Of a stretch of DNA of 64,000 bases, positions 25,347 through 34,153 are shown piece by piece. The notes below the pieces were generated by a model. The model ran no database searches, had not been told where the DNA came from, and saw only the letters and a list, made by a program, of their open reading frames with translations. The translations under genes were made by a program, and so were the position numbers. Source of the DNA: Streptomyces sporangiiformans (GTDB lineage Bacteria > Actinomycetota > Actinomycetes > Streptomycetales > Streptomycetaceae); the NCBI RefSeq assembly GCF_005768555.2, contig NZ_VCHX02000079.1:3814-67813 (forward strand). The letters are read 5' to 3'. How positions within the stretch are numbered: the stretch's first letter is position 1; each line of letters opens with the position of its first letter.

Positions 25347-26669
25347 ATGACACCACCCCGTGCACGTTGGCGCGTACGCCGCCATCCTGCTTGCCTGTCA
25401 CTACTGCGGGGATCGGTCATGCTCGTGATCGCCCTGCTCGCCGTCGTGGCAGTGGGCGCTCCGACGTACGCGGCCGGTGATCGGACCGTGCAGGGAACGT
25501 TGCGCAACTCTGCAGACAACAACGCGCCGGTCGCTGGGGTGAAGATCAGTGCCCAGACCAGTACAGGGAAGACCTACACGGGCGTTAGCAACGACCAAGG
25601 CCGGTTCGTGATCACTGTGCCCGGCAGCGACTCGGGCACCTTGACCGTCACATTGGACACCAAAACGCTTCCCGATGCTGTGCAGATCCGCGACGGAGCG
25701 TCGAACACCTTGCGGCCAACGGGCAGCTTGAGCACGATCACCGTCAACTTCCCCCTCGGTCCCGATACCCGTCAAGTGTCGACAGCGTGGGACCAGGTCC
25801 CCCAACTGCTCTACAACGGCCTGCTGTTCGGCCTGGTGCTGTCATTGGGGGCTCTTGGCCTGTCCATGGTGTTCGGCACGACGGGACTGTCGAACTTCTC
25901 CCACGGCGAACTGGTGACCTTCGGGGCATTCGCCACCTATCTCGGCAACCGGGTCGTAGGGCTGCCGATCGTCGTGGCGGTGGCGGTGGCGGTAGTGCTG
26001 TCGGCACTGTTCGGCTACCTGAACGACAAGGGTTTGTGGGGTCCACTCAGACGCCGCGGAACGGGACTGATCGCCATGATGATCGTCTCGATCGGTCTGC
26101 AGTTCCTTCTCCGGAACTTCTACCAGTACTTCACAGGTGGCCGCGCCTTGACCTACCGCGAATACGTCACGCCCGCCGGCCGAGACGCCTTCGGCTTGTT
26201 CACCTATACCAATCGAGATGTTGTCGTCATCTCGATCAGTCTGCTTGCGCTCGTCGCGGTCACTCTTGCTTTGCAGTTCACCCGGCTCGGTCGCGCCACG
26301 CGCGCGGTGTCGGACAATCCGGCCCTGGCCTCTGCGACGGGGATCAACGTCGGTCGTGTCATAGCCACGGTGTGGATCGTGGGCACCGCGCTGGCGGGAC
26401 TGAGCGGGGCGTTCCTGGGATTCTCCCAATCGGTGACCTACCAACTGGGAGCGCAGGTACTGCTGTTGGTCTTCGCCGCTACCTGCGTCGGAGGTCTGGG
26501 ATCAGTGTGGGGCGCGATGATCGGCTCGATCATCATCGGGCTGTTCGTGGAGACCTCAACCTTGGTCATCCCATCGGAACTCAAGTTCGCGGGCGCGATG
26601 GTTCTGCTGGTGCTGGTCCTGCTCGTCCGACCACAAGGCCTGCTCGGCCGCGCCGAGAGGATCGGGTGA
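25347..26669 (+). CDS. livH: Branched-chain-type ABC permease (LivH) with N-terminal extracytoplasmic domain
   Basis: 440 residues. ATG 25347 follows GGAGAGG. Residues 1-43 form a signal peptide (VMLVIALLAVVAVGAPTYAAG). About 45-140 form a beta-rich domain resembling carboxypeptidase-regulatory or Ig-like folds (VQGTLRNSADNNAPVAGVKI, GVSNDQGRFVITVPG). From about 155 on is a LivH permease with typical segments: GLVLSLGALGLSMVFGTTG, NFSHGELVTFGAFATYLG, TRLGRATRAVSDNPALA, FVETSTLVIPSELK. The permease inserts in the membrane with the extra domain outside, where it could contact the binding protein. It is the first gene of a tight operon. Confidence 0.9.
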   Translation: MTPPRARWRVRRHPACLSLLRGSVMLVIALLAVVAVGAPTYAAGDRTVQGTLRNSADNNAPVAGVKISAQTSTGKTYTGVSNDQGRFVITVPGSDSGTLTVTLDTKTLPDAVQIRDGASNTLRPTGSLSTITVNFPLGPDTRQVSTAWDQVPQLLYNGLLFGLVLSLGALGLSMVFGTTGLSNFSHGELVTFGAFATYLGNRVVGLPIVVAVAVAVVLSALFGYLNDKGLWGPLRRRGTGLIAMMIVSIGLQFLLRNFYQYFTGGRALTYREYVTPAGRDAFGLFTYTNRDVVVISISLLALVAVTLALQFTRLGRATRAVSDNPALASATGINVGRVIATVWIVGTALAGLSGAFLGFSQSVTYQLGAQVLLLVFAATCVGGLGSVWGAMIGSIIIGLFVETSTLVIPSELKFAGAMVLLVLVLLVRPQGLLGRAERIG

Positions 26670-26673
26670 GGAC

Positions 26674-27654
26674 ATGGACATCATCGGCGCCCTCACGGGG
26701 GCACTGCACGACGGTTTCGGCTATCTGGCCGTCTCGTTCTGCTTGGCTGCGATCGGTTTGAACATTCAGTTCGGCTACGCCGGGCTGGTCAACTTCGGTC
26801 AGGCCGCCTTCTTGTCGGTAGGCGGTTACGTCATGGGCGCGGCGATCGCCACAAGCGGGGTTCCCACCGTCCTCGCGATTCTGCTCGCGATCGCCTTCAC
26901 CGTGGCGTTGGCGTTGATATTGGGTATCCCGACCCTGCGTCTTAGGGCGGATTACCTGGCGATCGTCACCATCGCGGCGGCAGAGATCCTACGACTTGTG
27001 TTCGGGACGTCGTTCCGGACGTACTTTCACGGCAAGGACGGTGTGACCGGCTTTACCGCCGGGTTCCGAAGCCTCAACCCGCTGCCGAACTACGACGGCT
27101 TCTTCCTGACCTACAGCCGGGAGGAGCTGTGGACAGTCATGGTCGGCTGGGGTTTGGTCATCATGATCAGTCTGCTCACCTGGGCCCTGATGCGATCACC
27201 GTGGGGAAGGGTTCTTCGGGGCATCCGTGAAGACGAGGACGCGATGCGGTCTCTGGGCAAGAACGTCTACGGCTACAAGATCCAGGCCCTCATCCTCGGT
27301 GGAGTGGTGGGATGCGTCGGAGGCTTCGTGGGCGCGTTCGGGGCCGCTTCGGTCCAGGCCGACACGTTCAACCTGGACTTCACCTTCATCGCCTTGACCA
27401 TGCTCATCCTGGGTGGCGCCGCTCGGGTCCTTGGTCCGGTCGTCGGCGCGGTGATGTTCTGGGCGATCCTGTCGTTCCTCGGATCGGTCTTGACTCAGTT
27501 GGCGAGCTACCCGGTCGTGGCCCAGTTCATGAACGCCGACCAAGCGTCAACCATCCGGCTGATGTTGGTCGGATTGGTGCTGATGCTGCTGATGATCTAC
27601 CGGCCGCAAGGCATCTTCGGTGATCGAAGGGAGATCGCGCTCGATGCCCACTGA
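26674..27654 (+). CDS. livM: Branched-chain-type ABC permease (LivM)
   Basis: 326-aa integral membrane permease, the second channel subunit. Family segments are clear: LNIQFGYAGLVNFGQAAFLS, GIPTLRLRADYLAIVTIAAA, SPWGRVLRGIREDEDAMRSL (the cytoplasmic EAA-like loop that contacts the ATPases) and MLILGGAARVLGPVVGAV. It begins 4 bp after livH and its end overlaps the livG start by 11 bases, which points to translational coupling. Confidence 0.92.
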   Translation: MDIIGALTGALHDGFGYLAVSFCLAAIGLNIQFGYAGLVNFGQAAFLSVGGYVMGAAIATSGVPTVLAILLAIAFTVALALILGIPTLRLRADYLAIVTIAAAEILRLVFGTSFRTYFHGKDGVTGFTAGFRSLNPLPNYDGFFLTYSREELWTVMVGWGLVIMISLLTWALMRSPWGRVLRGIREDEDAMRSLGKNVYGYKIQALILGGVVGCVGGFVGAFGAASVQADTFNLDFTFIALTMLILGGAARVLGPVVGAVMFWAILSFLGSVLTQLASYPVVAQFMNADQASTIRLMLVGLVLMLLMIYRPQGIFGDRREIALDAH

Positions 27655-28675
27655 CAACTTCCCCAATGACCACCTCTCCTCGGGCGCCGCACGCAAGGAC
27701 GTCTCCGCTGCCGGTGATACGTCCCAGCCAAGGGTTCCCGACCCCGGCGCCGGGGAGAACAAATCGATGCACGAGTGCCGGACTGCCTTGCAGTTGGTGC
27801 CGCATGAGGCTGGCGCTGCCAAACCCGACCCCATTGTGGTCGTGAACGGAATCCGCCGCACCTTCGGCGGCCTCACCGCGGTCGACGTGGAACATCTCGA
27901 AATCCAACGTGGGGTCATCACCGCCTTGATCGGACCCAACGGTGCGGGCAAGACCACGTTCTTCAACCTGCTCACCGGCTTCGATCAACCCGATGCCGGT
28001 TCCTGGTCCTTCGACGGGGCACCGCTCAAAGGCAAGGCAGCCTACAAAGTGGCACGCCTCGGCATGGTCCGGACCTTCCAGCTGACCAGAGTGCTCTCGA
28101 AACTGACGGTACTGGAGAACATGCGGATGGGCGCCACAGGTCAGCGTGGCGAACGCCTGTGGGCCGCCGCGCTCCCCGCCCTGTGGCGGGCGCAGGAACG
28201 AGACATCACCGACCGGGCCAGAGACCTGCTGAAGCGGTTCAAGCTCGACGCCAAGGAGGCAGACTTCGCCGGGTCCCTGTCAGGCGGCCAGAGAAAGCTG
28301 CTCGAGATGGCGCGAGCGCTCATGGTCGAACCGAAGCTGGTCATGCTCGACGAACCCATGGCCGGCGTCAACCCAGCGCTGAAGCAGTCCCTGCTCGGGC
28401 ATGTGAAGTCGCTGCGGGATCAGGGAATGAGCGTCCTGTTCGTCGAACACGACATGGACATGGTGCGAGAGATCTCCGACTGGGTGGTCGTCATGGCCCA
28501 GGGCAAGGTAATCGCCGAGGGACCCCCCACATCCATCATGTCCGACGAACGTGTCATCGATGCCTACCTCGGAGCTCGCCACGACACCGACATCAGCGAG
28601 CTCGAACGCGTAATCCAGGTCGAGCACACGCACGACCACGCCGAGCAGAGGGCCGACCGGGAGGTCCCGAGATGA
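27644..28675 (+). CDS. livG: ABC transporter ATP-binding protein (LivG)
   Basis: 343-aa ATPase of the importer. An N-terminal extension of about 60 polar residues precedes the ABC domain. Walker A is GPNGAGKTT, the Q-loop is in VRTFQLTRVLSKLTVLEN, the signature is LSGGQRK, Walker B is LVMLDEPMAGVNP, and the switch His lies in VLFVEHDMDMV. The C-terminal segment IDAYLGARHDTD is typical of LivG. ATG 27644 is used because it overlaps livM; the N-terminal extension is unusual and a later start is possible. Confidence 0.92.
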   Translation: MPTDNFPNDHLSSGAARKDVSAAGDTSQPRVPDPGAGENKSMHECRTALQLVPHEAGAAKPDPIVVVNGIRRTFGGLTAVDVEHLEIQRGVITALIGPNGAGKTTFFNLLTGFDQPDAGSWSFDGAPLKGKAAYKVARLGMVRTFQLTRVLSKLTVLENMRMGATGQRGERLWAAALPALWRAQERDITDRARDLLKRFKLDAKEADFAGSLSGGQRKLLEMARALMVEPKLVMLDEPMAGVNPALKQSLLGHVKSLRDQGMSVLFVEHDMDMVREISDWVVVMAQGKVIAEGPPTSIMSDERVIDAYLGARHDTDISELERVIQVEHTHDHAEQRADREVPR

Positions 28676-29556
28676 CTTCTGCCCATCACGGCCCATCGGA
28701 CTCCCAGGTCACCGATCAGGGCGAGATCGTGGCTGAAACCGACCCCAACGCCCCAAAGATCGACGAGGCAGCTCGGACAAGGCATCTGCAGGCGGCCGAG
28801 GGCGCAACCCTTCGCGCCGACAATCTGATCGCCGGGTACCTCCCCGGAGTCAACATCTTGAATGGCGCCGATCTGTACTGCCAACCCGGCGAGTTGGTCG
28901 GCATCATCGGACCCAACGGCGCCGGCAAGTCGACACTGCTCAAAGCACTCTTCGGGCTGGTCAAGATCACCACCGGGACGGTTCGCTTGCGGGGCGAGGA
29001 GGTCACGAACCAGCGCGCCGACGCACTGGTATCCCAAGGGATCGGCTTCGTACCGCAAACCAACAACATTTTCCCCTCGCTCACCATCGAGGAAAACCTG
29101 CAGATGGGGTGCTACCAGAACCCCAAGAAGTTCGCCCCCCGGTTCGCGTTCGTGACCGAGCTGTTCCCTGCGCTGGGCCGGCGCCGCAAGCAACGGGCCG
29201 GACAATTGTCAGGCGGTGAGCGGCAGATGGTGGCTATGGGCCGGGCTCTGATGATGGAACCCTCCGTGTTGTTGCTCGACGAACCCTCAGCGGGCCTGTC
29301 CCCGGCGATGCAGGACGAGGTGTTTGTCCAGACCCGAGCCATCAACCGCACCGGTGTGTCGGTCGTCATGGTCGAGCAGAACGCACGCCGCTGCCTGCAG
29401 ATCTGCGACCGCGGATACGTCCTCGACCAAGGACGCAATGCCCACACCGGGTCCGGACAGTCGCTGGCCCGTGACCCCAGGGTGATCGAGCTGTATCTCG
29501 GCACCTTGGCCAAGGCCGCCCAGGCAGACAGCACACCTGCCGACAGGCGGAACTAG
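28672..29556 (+). CDS. livF: ABC transporter ATP-binding protein (LivF)
   Basis: 294-aa second ATPase. Walker A is GPNGAGKST, the Q-loop is in FVPQTNNIFPSLTIEENL, the signature is LSGGERQ, Walker B is VLLLDEPSAGLSP, and the switch segment is VVMVEQNARRCL. The end VIELYLG is the usual LivF tail. ATG 28672 overlaps the livG stop (ATGA). As in LivG there is a polar N-terminal extension (about 45 residues) before the domain. Confidence 0.93.
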   Translation: MTSAHHGPSDSQVTDQGEIVAETDPNAPKIDEAARTRHLQAAEGATLRADNLIAGYLPGVNILNGADLYCQPGELVGIIGPNGAGKSTLLKALFGLVKITTGTVRLRGEEVTNQRADALVSQGIGFVPQTNNIFPSLTIEENLQMGCYQNPKKFAPRFAFVTELFPALGRRRKQRAGQLSGGERQMVAMGRALMMEPSVLLLDEPSAGLSPAMQDEVFVQTRAINRTGVSVVMVEQNARRCLQICDRGYVLDQGRNAHTGSGQSLARDPRVIELYLGTLAKAAQADSTPADRRN

Positions 29557-29678
29557 GACCCCGACCACACATCTTCGCCGGTCGAATTCTCCCCTCGCGT
29601 CCACTCCTGACACCCGCCACGGCACGGTCGTGCACCACACCAAGAGCGCAACAGTCATCACCCACACCTGGAGGTCCC

Positions 29679-30989
29679 ATGTCGCTCCCGCGACGCATCA
29701 TATGTATCGCCGTTTCGGCCTCCGCCGCGCTGGCAACCGCCGCTTGCGGCTCCAACAGCAGTCCCACCCAAGCCGGCAGCGAGCCGCCGGCCAAAGCGGG
29801 CACCCAGCTCTACTTCGTAGACGGCAACACGGCCGACTATTCCAGTGATTTCGAGCCGGGCACTCTCAACGGTGTGCGCGCCACCCTGCCCGGCGGCAAG
29901 ATCGGCGACGAGTTCCGGCAGAGGATCCTCAAGATCAACAGCAAGGTGAAGGACTTCACCTACGCTCCGGAGGCCTACGACGCCACGATCCTCTCTGCCC
30001 TGGCTGCGGTCGCCGCCAAGAAGGACTCCGGCAAGGCGATCGCCGAGAAGGAGATCGGCATCACCAGGGACGGGACAAAATGCACCAGCTTCAAGCAGTG
30101 CGCCGACCTACTCGCCGACGGAACGGACATCGACTACGACGGTGCCTCTGGCCCGATCGAGATGAACTCGACAGGAAGCCCGTCCGCGGCGACCGTCGGC
30201 ATCTACCAATTCGGGCAGGACAACAACTACAAGAATGTCCGCTACATCAACGGCACCACCCCGGACCAAGCCAACATCCGAGCCGACCAGAAGGTCAGCG
30301 GCCCCATCCCCAAGGGGGACGGCACCCTAACGTTTGGCACCCTGCTCCCTGCCACCGGGGACAGCTCCTTCCTCGGCGCCCCGCAGTTCGCCGGCGTGGA
30401 CCTCGCCATTGATGAAATCAACAAGGCCGGGGGCGTGCTGGGCAAAGATGTGAAGCAGTTGAAGGGCGACTCCGGTGACGGGTCGCCGAACATCGCGCCA
30501 TCCGAGACCGACAAACTGCTCCGCGGTGGCGCCGACGTCATCATCGGCGCCGCTTCCTCGTCGGTGTCGCTGTCGGTCATCGACAAGATCACCGGTGCTG
30601 GCGTCGTCCAGATATCGGCCGGAAACACCTCGACCGCATTCGACACCTACCCCGACCACGGCATGTACTTCCGCACGGCCCCCTCCGACGTCCTGCAGGG
30701 GCAGGTGATGGCCCAGACCATCAGCGAGGACGGTCACAGCAACATCGCGATCCTCGCCCGACAGGACGCCTACGGAGAGGCATTGGCGAAGAACGTCCGC
30801 TCCTTCTACGAGGAGTCCGGCGGCAAAGTCGTCTCCTACGTCCTCTACGACGCGACCGCAGCCAACTACACGGCCGAGGTGGAGAAGGTGAAGGCCCAGC
30901 ACCCGGACGCCATCGTGCTGATCTCGTTCGACGAGGCCAAAAAGATCGTCCCGGAACTCATCAAAGCCGGTATCGGCCAGAACGGCTGA
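29679..30989 (+). CDS. Substrate-binding lipoprotein, apparently circularly permuted
   Basis: 436-aa receptor of the importer. Residues 1-23 are a lipoprotein signal (ALATAAC, lipidated Cys23). In the usual LivJ-type receptors of actinomycetes the order is a first part starting GTLTxGTLLPxTG, ending ELIKxGIG, followed by a second part starting YFVDGN. Here the order is reversed: residues 42-192 are the second part (LYFVDGNTADYSSDFEPG, FTYAPEAYDATILSALAA, the Cys135/Cys141 pair, YDGASGPIEMNSTGSPS, VGIYQFGQDNNYKNV), residues 193-213 form a linker, and 214-436 are the first part (GTLTFGTLLPATGDSSFLG, DVIIGAASSSVSLSVIDKI, YFRTAPSDVLQG, LARQDAYGEALA, FDEAKKIVPELIKAGIGQNG). All segments seem present. 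GGAGG precedes ATG 29679. Confidence 0.88.
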   Translation: MSLPRRIICIAVSASAALATAACGSNSSPTQAGSEPPAKAGTQLYFVDGNTADYSSDFEPGTLNGVRATLPGGKIGDEFRQRILKINSKVKDFTYAPEAYDATILSALAAVAAKKDSGKAIAEKEIGITRDGTKCTSFKQCADLLADGTDIDYDGASGPIEMNSTGSPSAATVGIYQFGQDNNYKNVRYINGTTPDQANIRADQKVSGPIPKGDGTLTFGTLLPATGDSSFLGAPQFAGVDLAIDEINKAGGVLGKDVKQLKGDSGDGSPNIAPSETDKLLRGGADVIIGAASSSVSLSVIDKITGAGVVQISAGNTSTAFDTYPDHGMYFRTAPSDVLQGQVMAQTISEDGHSNIAILARQDAYGEALAKNVRSFYEESGGKVVSYVLYDATAANYTAEVEKVKAQHPDAIVLISFDEAKKIVPELIKAGIGQNG

Positions 30990-31003
30990 GCCCGTACCTG
31001 GCC

Positions 31004-31044
31004 GGTGGTCGTGGCTCCGGATCCGCCCCGCGGCCACGACCACC
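31004..31044 (+). terminator. Hairpin between receptor and C-S lyase genes
   Basis: GGTGGTCGTGGC (31004-31015) pairs perfectly with 31033-31044, a 12-bp GC-rich stem with a 17-base loop, in the 95-bp gap after the receptor gene. It could end most transcripts or protect the receptor message at its 3' end. No T-run follows. Confidence 0.5.
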
Positions 31045-31084
31045 CGGACTGCCGTATCGCCCGTGGAGTGGAGAAGGGTTTCGC

Positions 31085-32317
31085 ATGACCACCAGGCCAA
31101 CAAAAGCCATGCCTACCGCCACCGCAGAGCACGGTGCCGACCCCGATTTTGACACGGTGTACGACCGCGCCGCTTTCGGGTCAGCGAAATGGGCAAACCA
31201 GTGGGACGAATTTTCACCGCGTGTCCGGGGCGAGGATCTGCTGTCGCTATGGACGGCCGACATGGACTTCCGGGCACCGACGACCGTCATCGACCGCCTG
31301 CGCGCCGCTGCGGACCACGGTATCTACGGTTACACCCTGCGGGACCCGGAACACTTCCGGATCGTGCAGAACTGGTTCACCGTCAGACACGGCTGGACAC
31401 CACCGGTGGAAACGCTCCTCCCGGCCCCCGCGATCATGTCCTCGGTCGCAGCGATCTTGCGCACCTTCACCGCCCCCGGAGACGGGGTGATCGTCCAATC
31501 ACCGGTCTACTCGCCGAACTTCGAGGCCATTACCGGTAACCACCGGCGGCTGCTCGTGAACCGACTACGGCTCATCGACAACCGCTACGAGTTCGACCTC
31601 GACAACCTGGCCGAGCTGGCCGCATCCGGCGCAAAGGTGCTCTTGCTCTGCAACCCCCACAATCCCTCGGGCCGGAGCTGGACGGCCGACGAGTTGCTCG
31701 CCGTGAACGACATCTGTGCGCGCCACGACCTCCTGGTGATTTCCGACGAGATTCACTGCGACATCCGACTGAACGGTCGGCCCCACGTGGCCTACGCCTC
31801 GATCAGCAGCGACGCCGCCCGCCGAGCATTCATCTGCACTGCCCCCACGAAGACCTTCAACCTTGCCGGCCTGCCATCGGCCACACTCTCGGTTGCCGAT
31901 CCATCCCTGCGCTCGGAACTGCTGAACGCCATGCGGGCATCGTTCATGATCAACGCGCACTACTTCGGTCGTCTCGCCTTAGAGACTGCCTACACCACGG
32001 GTGGTCCGTGGCTCGACCGGCTGACCGACTATCTCAAGGGCAACGTGGCCTTCGTGCACGAGTTCGTCCAAGAGCGGCTGCCCGAGATCACGCCGATGCC
32101 GCCGGACGCATCGTTCCTGGTCTGGTTGGAGGCTCGTGAGCTTGACGCTCGTGTGGGCGGGCTGCACCAGTTCCTTGTCGACCGGGCGGCTGTCAATCTC
32201 TACGACGGCCGGGTCTACGGCCCCGGAGGAGAGGGGTACGTCCGACTCAACGTCGGCTGCCCCCGGAAAGTGCTGACTGAGGCGCTCGAACGCATCGATC
32301 GTGCGCTGTCACGATAG
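31085..32317 (+). CDS. patB: MalY/PatB-family PLP-dependent C-S beta-lyase
   Basis: 410-aa fold-type I aminotransferase-like enzyme that, in known relatives, cleaves cysteine S-conjugates or cystathionine to thiol, pyruvate and ammonia. Family marks: [57 protein letters not shown], and the PLP Lys in [16 protein letters not shown]. The C-terminal [11 protein letters not shown] binds substrate carboxylate. It follows the ABC importer on the same strand, which suggests that the imported compound is an amino acid or S-conjugate processed here. An aminotransferase role cannot be excluded. Confidence 0.87.
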   Translation: MTTRPTKAMPTATAEHGADPDFDTVYDRAAFGSAKWANQWDEFSPRVRGEDLLSLWTADMDFRAPTTVIDRLRAAADHGIYGYTLRDPEHFRIVQNWFTVRHGWTPPVETLLPAPAIMSSVAAILRTFTAPGDGVIVQSPVYSPNFEAITGNHRRLLVNRLRLIDNRYEFDLDNLAELAASGAKVLLLCNPHNPSGRSWTADELLAVNDICARHDLLVISDEIHCDIRLNGRPHVAYASISSDAARRAFICTAPTKTFNLAGLPSATLSVADPSLRSELLNAMRASFMINAHYFGRLALETAYTTGGPWLDRLTDYLKGNVAFVHEFVQERLPEITPMPPDASFLVWLEARELDARVGGLHQFLVDRAAVNLYDGRVYGPGGEGYVRLNVGCPRKVLTEALERIDRALSR

Positions 32318-32366
32318 CGCTCCTCGACCTCACCGCCACGAGTGACTGCCCGAATCGGGACCAGCG

Positions 32367-32530
32367 GTGGCGGGGGAGGGCGCCGGACTCCGAGACCCCC
32401 GACCGCTCGAAGATGGCCATCGACCGGCTGATCGCCCGCCGCAACGTCCACCTTCGGGAGAAGACGTTGTGGCGGATGCTCTACGAACGGTCGCACGGTC
32501 GGAGGAGATCCTCTCCTCGGCGTCAACAGG
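32367..32530 (+). pseudogene. Tyrosine recombinase/integrase remnant
   Basis: The plus strand reads [31 protein letters not shown], and then in another frame [10 protein letters not shown]. In XerC/D-like integrases these are joined as LYETAARAEEIL around the first catalytic Arg. Only about 45 residues are left, with a frameshift within them. Confidence 0.5.
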
Positions 32531-32546
32531 AACTAGTTGTGCCGCA

Positions 32547-33236
32547 TCAGGCAACGTTCGCCCCGTCCCCATCATCTGGCGCGTGTGTGGCTGTGGTCAG
32601 TCGGTTCGTGATCTCTTCGGCGGTCAGCACGAGCGCGAATCCCTTGCGTAGGACGGCGAGTTCTGGTTCCTGCCGGGACTCGTCGTCAGTGGCCGTGACG
32701 TCGGATCCGACCACGACCTTGTACCCGCGTTCATATGCCTGCCGGGCGGTGGTGCCGCAGCAGTAGTTGGTGAGCGTTCCCGTGACGATGACCGTGTCGC
32801 GGGCGAGGTTACGCAGCATCGTGTCGAGCGGGGTGTCGTAGAACGCACCGTAGGAGGGCTTGCGGATCAGCGCCTCGTCGGGGCGGTGGCCCATCGGGGC
32901 CCAGACCTCGGCGGGGCCCGGCCGGCGCCAGTCGGTGTCGGCGTGCGGGAGGAACCGCAGGGCGTGTGGCCGGTCCAGTCCGAGATGCGTGTCGTCGAAA
33001 ATGGTCCAGATCACCGGGACGGAGGCACCCCGGCATACCTCGACCAACTGCCGCAGCCGGGGCGCCATCCGGGTCGCCGCGGGCACCCAGTAGGGGCTCC
33101 ATCTGGGCCGGACGAATTCGTCCTGCATGTCGATGACCAGCAGCGCCGTCCGCTCAGGTCGTACATCGAACGATGCCCGGCCGTGCTCGTAGGCGTCCCG
33201 TGCCTGAGCAGTCACCCACTCCTCGGTATACGTCAT
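32547..33236 (-). CDS. Isochorismatase-family cysteine hydrolase
   Basis: 229-aa hydrolase of the isochorismatase/nicotinamidase fold. The catalytic triad is visible: Asp in [11 protein letters not shown], Lys in [12 protein letters not shown], and Cys in [20 protein letters not shown], with the usual cis-peptide segment before the Cys. ATG 33236 has AGGAGG five bases upstream. It is divergent from a PadR regulator across a 26-bp palindrome. The substrate may be an amide or an isochorismate-like ether, which the sequence does not settle. Confidence 0.9.
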   Translation of the reverse strand: MTYTEEWVTAQARDAYEHGRASFDVRPERTALLVIDMQDEFVRPRWSPYWVPAATRMAPRLRQLVEVCRGASVPVIWTIFDDTHLGLDRPHALRFLPHADTDWRRPGPAEVWAPMGHRPDEALIRKPSYGAFYDTPLDTMLRNLARDTVIVTGTLTNYCCGTTARQAYERGYKVVVGSDVTATDDESRQEPELAVLRKGFALVLTAEEITNRLTTATHAPDDGDGANVA

Positions 33237-33249
33237 CTCCGCCTCCTGT

Positions 33250-33275
33250 ATCGATTCGAGGTACCTCGTTTCGAT
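33250..33275. promoter_or_regulatory. PadR operator candidate
   Basis: A perfect 12-bp palindrome CGAGGTACCTCG (33257-33268 approx.) is framed by ATCGA and TCGAT arms, so 22 of 26 positions are symmetric. It fills the 55-bp gap between the divergent isochorismatase-like and PadR genes and would block both promoters. Confidence 0.65.
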
Positions 33276-33291
33276 GTGCGAGAGTAGCAGC

Positions 33292-33804
33292 ATGCTCGAA
33301 CTCGCGATCTTGGGATTCCTGGCCGAGGGGCCGCTGCACGGTTATCAACTGCGCCACCGGATAGCGCACTTGTCGGGTCATGCGCGGCCGATCAGTGATG
33401 GCAGCCTCTATCCGGCGATCAACCGGCTGGTCAATGCCGGGCTGCTGGAGCGGCGGACCGAACCGGGCGTCTCGGCCGCCCAGCGGCACACTCTGAGCTT
33501 GACCGACGTTGGCCGCTGCGATCTACTGCGGCGGCTCCGGGATGCCGACGGCCTGGACATCAGCGACAGCACCCGGTATTTCACGGTCCTGGCCTTCCTT
33601 TCCCAGCTTCCCGACACCGCTGACCAGCACGCGGTACTGCGGCGGCGGCTGGGATTCCTGGAACAGCCCGCGAGCTTCTTCCACGATGGTGACCGCCCAC
33701 TGGGCGCCGAGGACACCGGCGACCCCTACCGCCGCGGCATGCTCATCGTCGCCCGCGCTACCAGCCGCGCGGAACGGTCCTGGCTGCGGGAGGTCCTGGC
33801 CTGA
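33292..33804 (+). CDS. PadR-family transcriptional regulator
   Basis: 170-aa regulator. The winged HTH reads LELAILGFLAEGPLHGYQL, ISDGSLYPAINRLVNAGLLE, with the wing RHTLSLTDVGRCDLL. The C-terminal helical dimerisation part (FTVLAFLSQLPDTADQHAVL) is of the Vir/PadR type. ATG 33292 starts directly at the domain. It is divergent from the cysteine hydrolase gene and probably represses it and itself through the palindrome at 33250. Confidence 0.9.
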   Translation: MLELAILGFLAEGPLHGYQLRHRIAHLSGHARPISDGSLYPAINRLVNAGLLERRTEPGVSAAQRHTLSLTDVGRCDLLRRLRDADGLDISDSTRYFTVLAFLSQLPDTADQHAVLRRRLGFLEQPASFFHDGDRPLGAEDTGDPYRRGMLIVARATSRAERSWLREVLA

Positions 33805-33871
33805 CGCCGCGTCGGCAGACCCCTCGCCCGTCCACAGCCCGGACACTCGCCGTTCCCGTGAGACTGTGCTG

Positions 33872-34120
33872 ATGGCAGAGCGGGTACGCGTTCGCGAGAT
33901 CGATGGCGACGAGGGGCAGCGCCTGCCGCGGATCATCCGTAGGGGCACCGGTTCGGTGGTGACCTGGCGGCGGGCACAGATGGCGCTGTTATCCGCGCAG
34001 AGTATGCCCGTGGCAAAGATCGCCGAGGTGACGTTCACCAGCCCAGACCGGGTCCGGATCCACCCCAAGATCGCCGTCAAGTACGTGCACCCGGACAAGG
34101 GCCTGCCCCGCATTCGCTGA
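33872..34120 (+). pseudogene. IS630-family transposase, N-terminal fragment
   Basis: ATG 33872 opens 82 codons: MAERVRVREIDGDEG, LPRIIRRGTGSVVTWRRAQM, ALLSAQSMPVAKIAEVTF, then the match ends at DRVR and foreign residues lead to a stop. This is the first helix-turn-helix of IS630-type transposases. It differs from the remnant at 24610, so a second IS630 element was once here. Confidence 0.75.
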
Positions 34121-34153
34121 CCGGGCGGCCGGCCCCCTCGTCACGTCGGTTGG

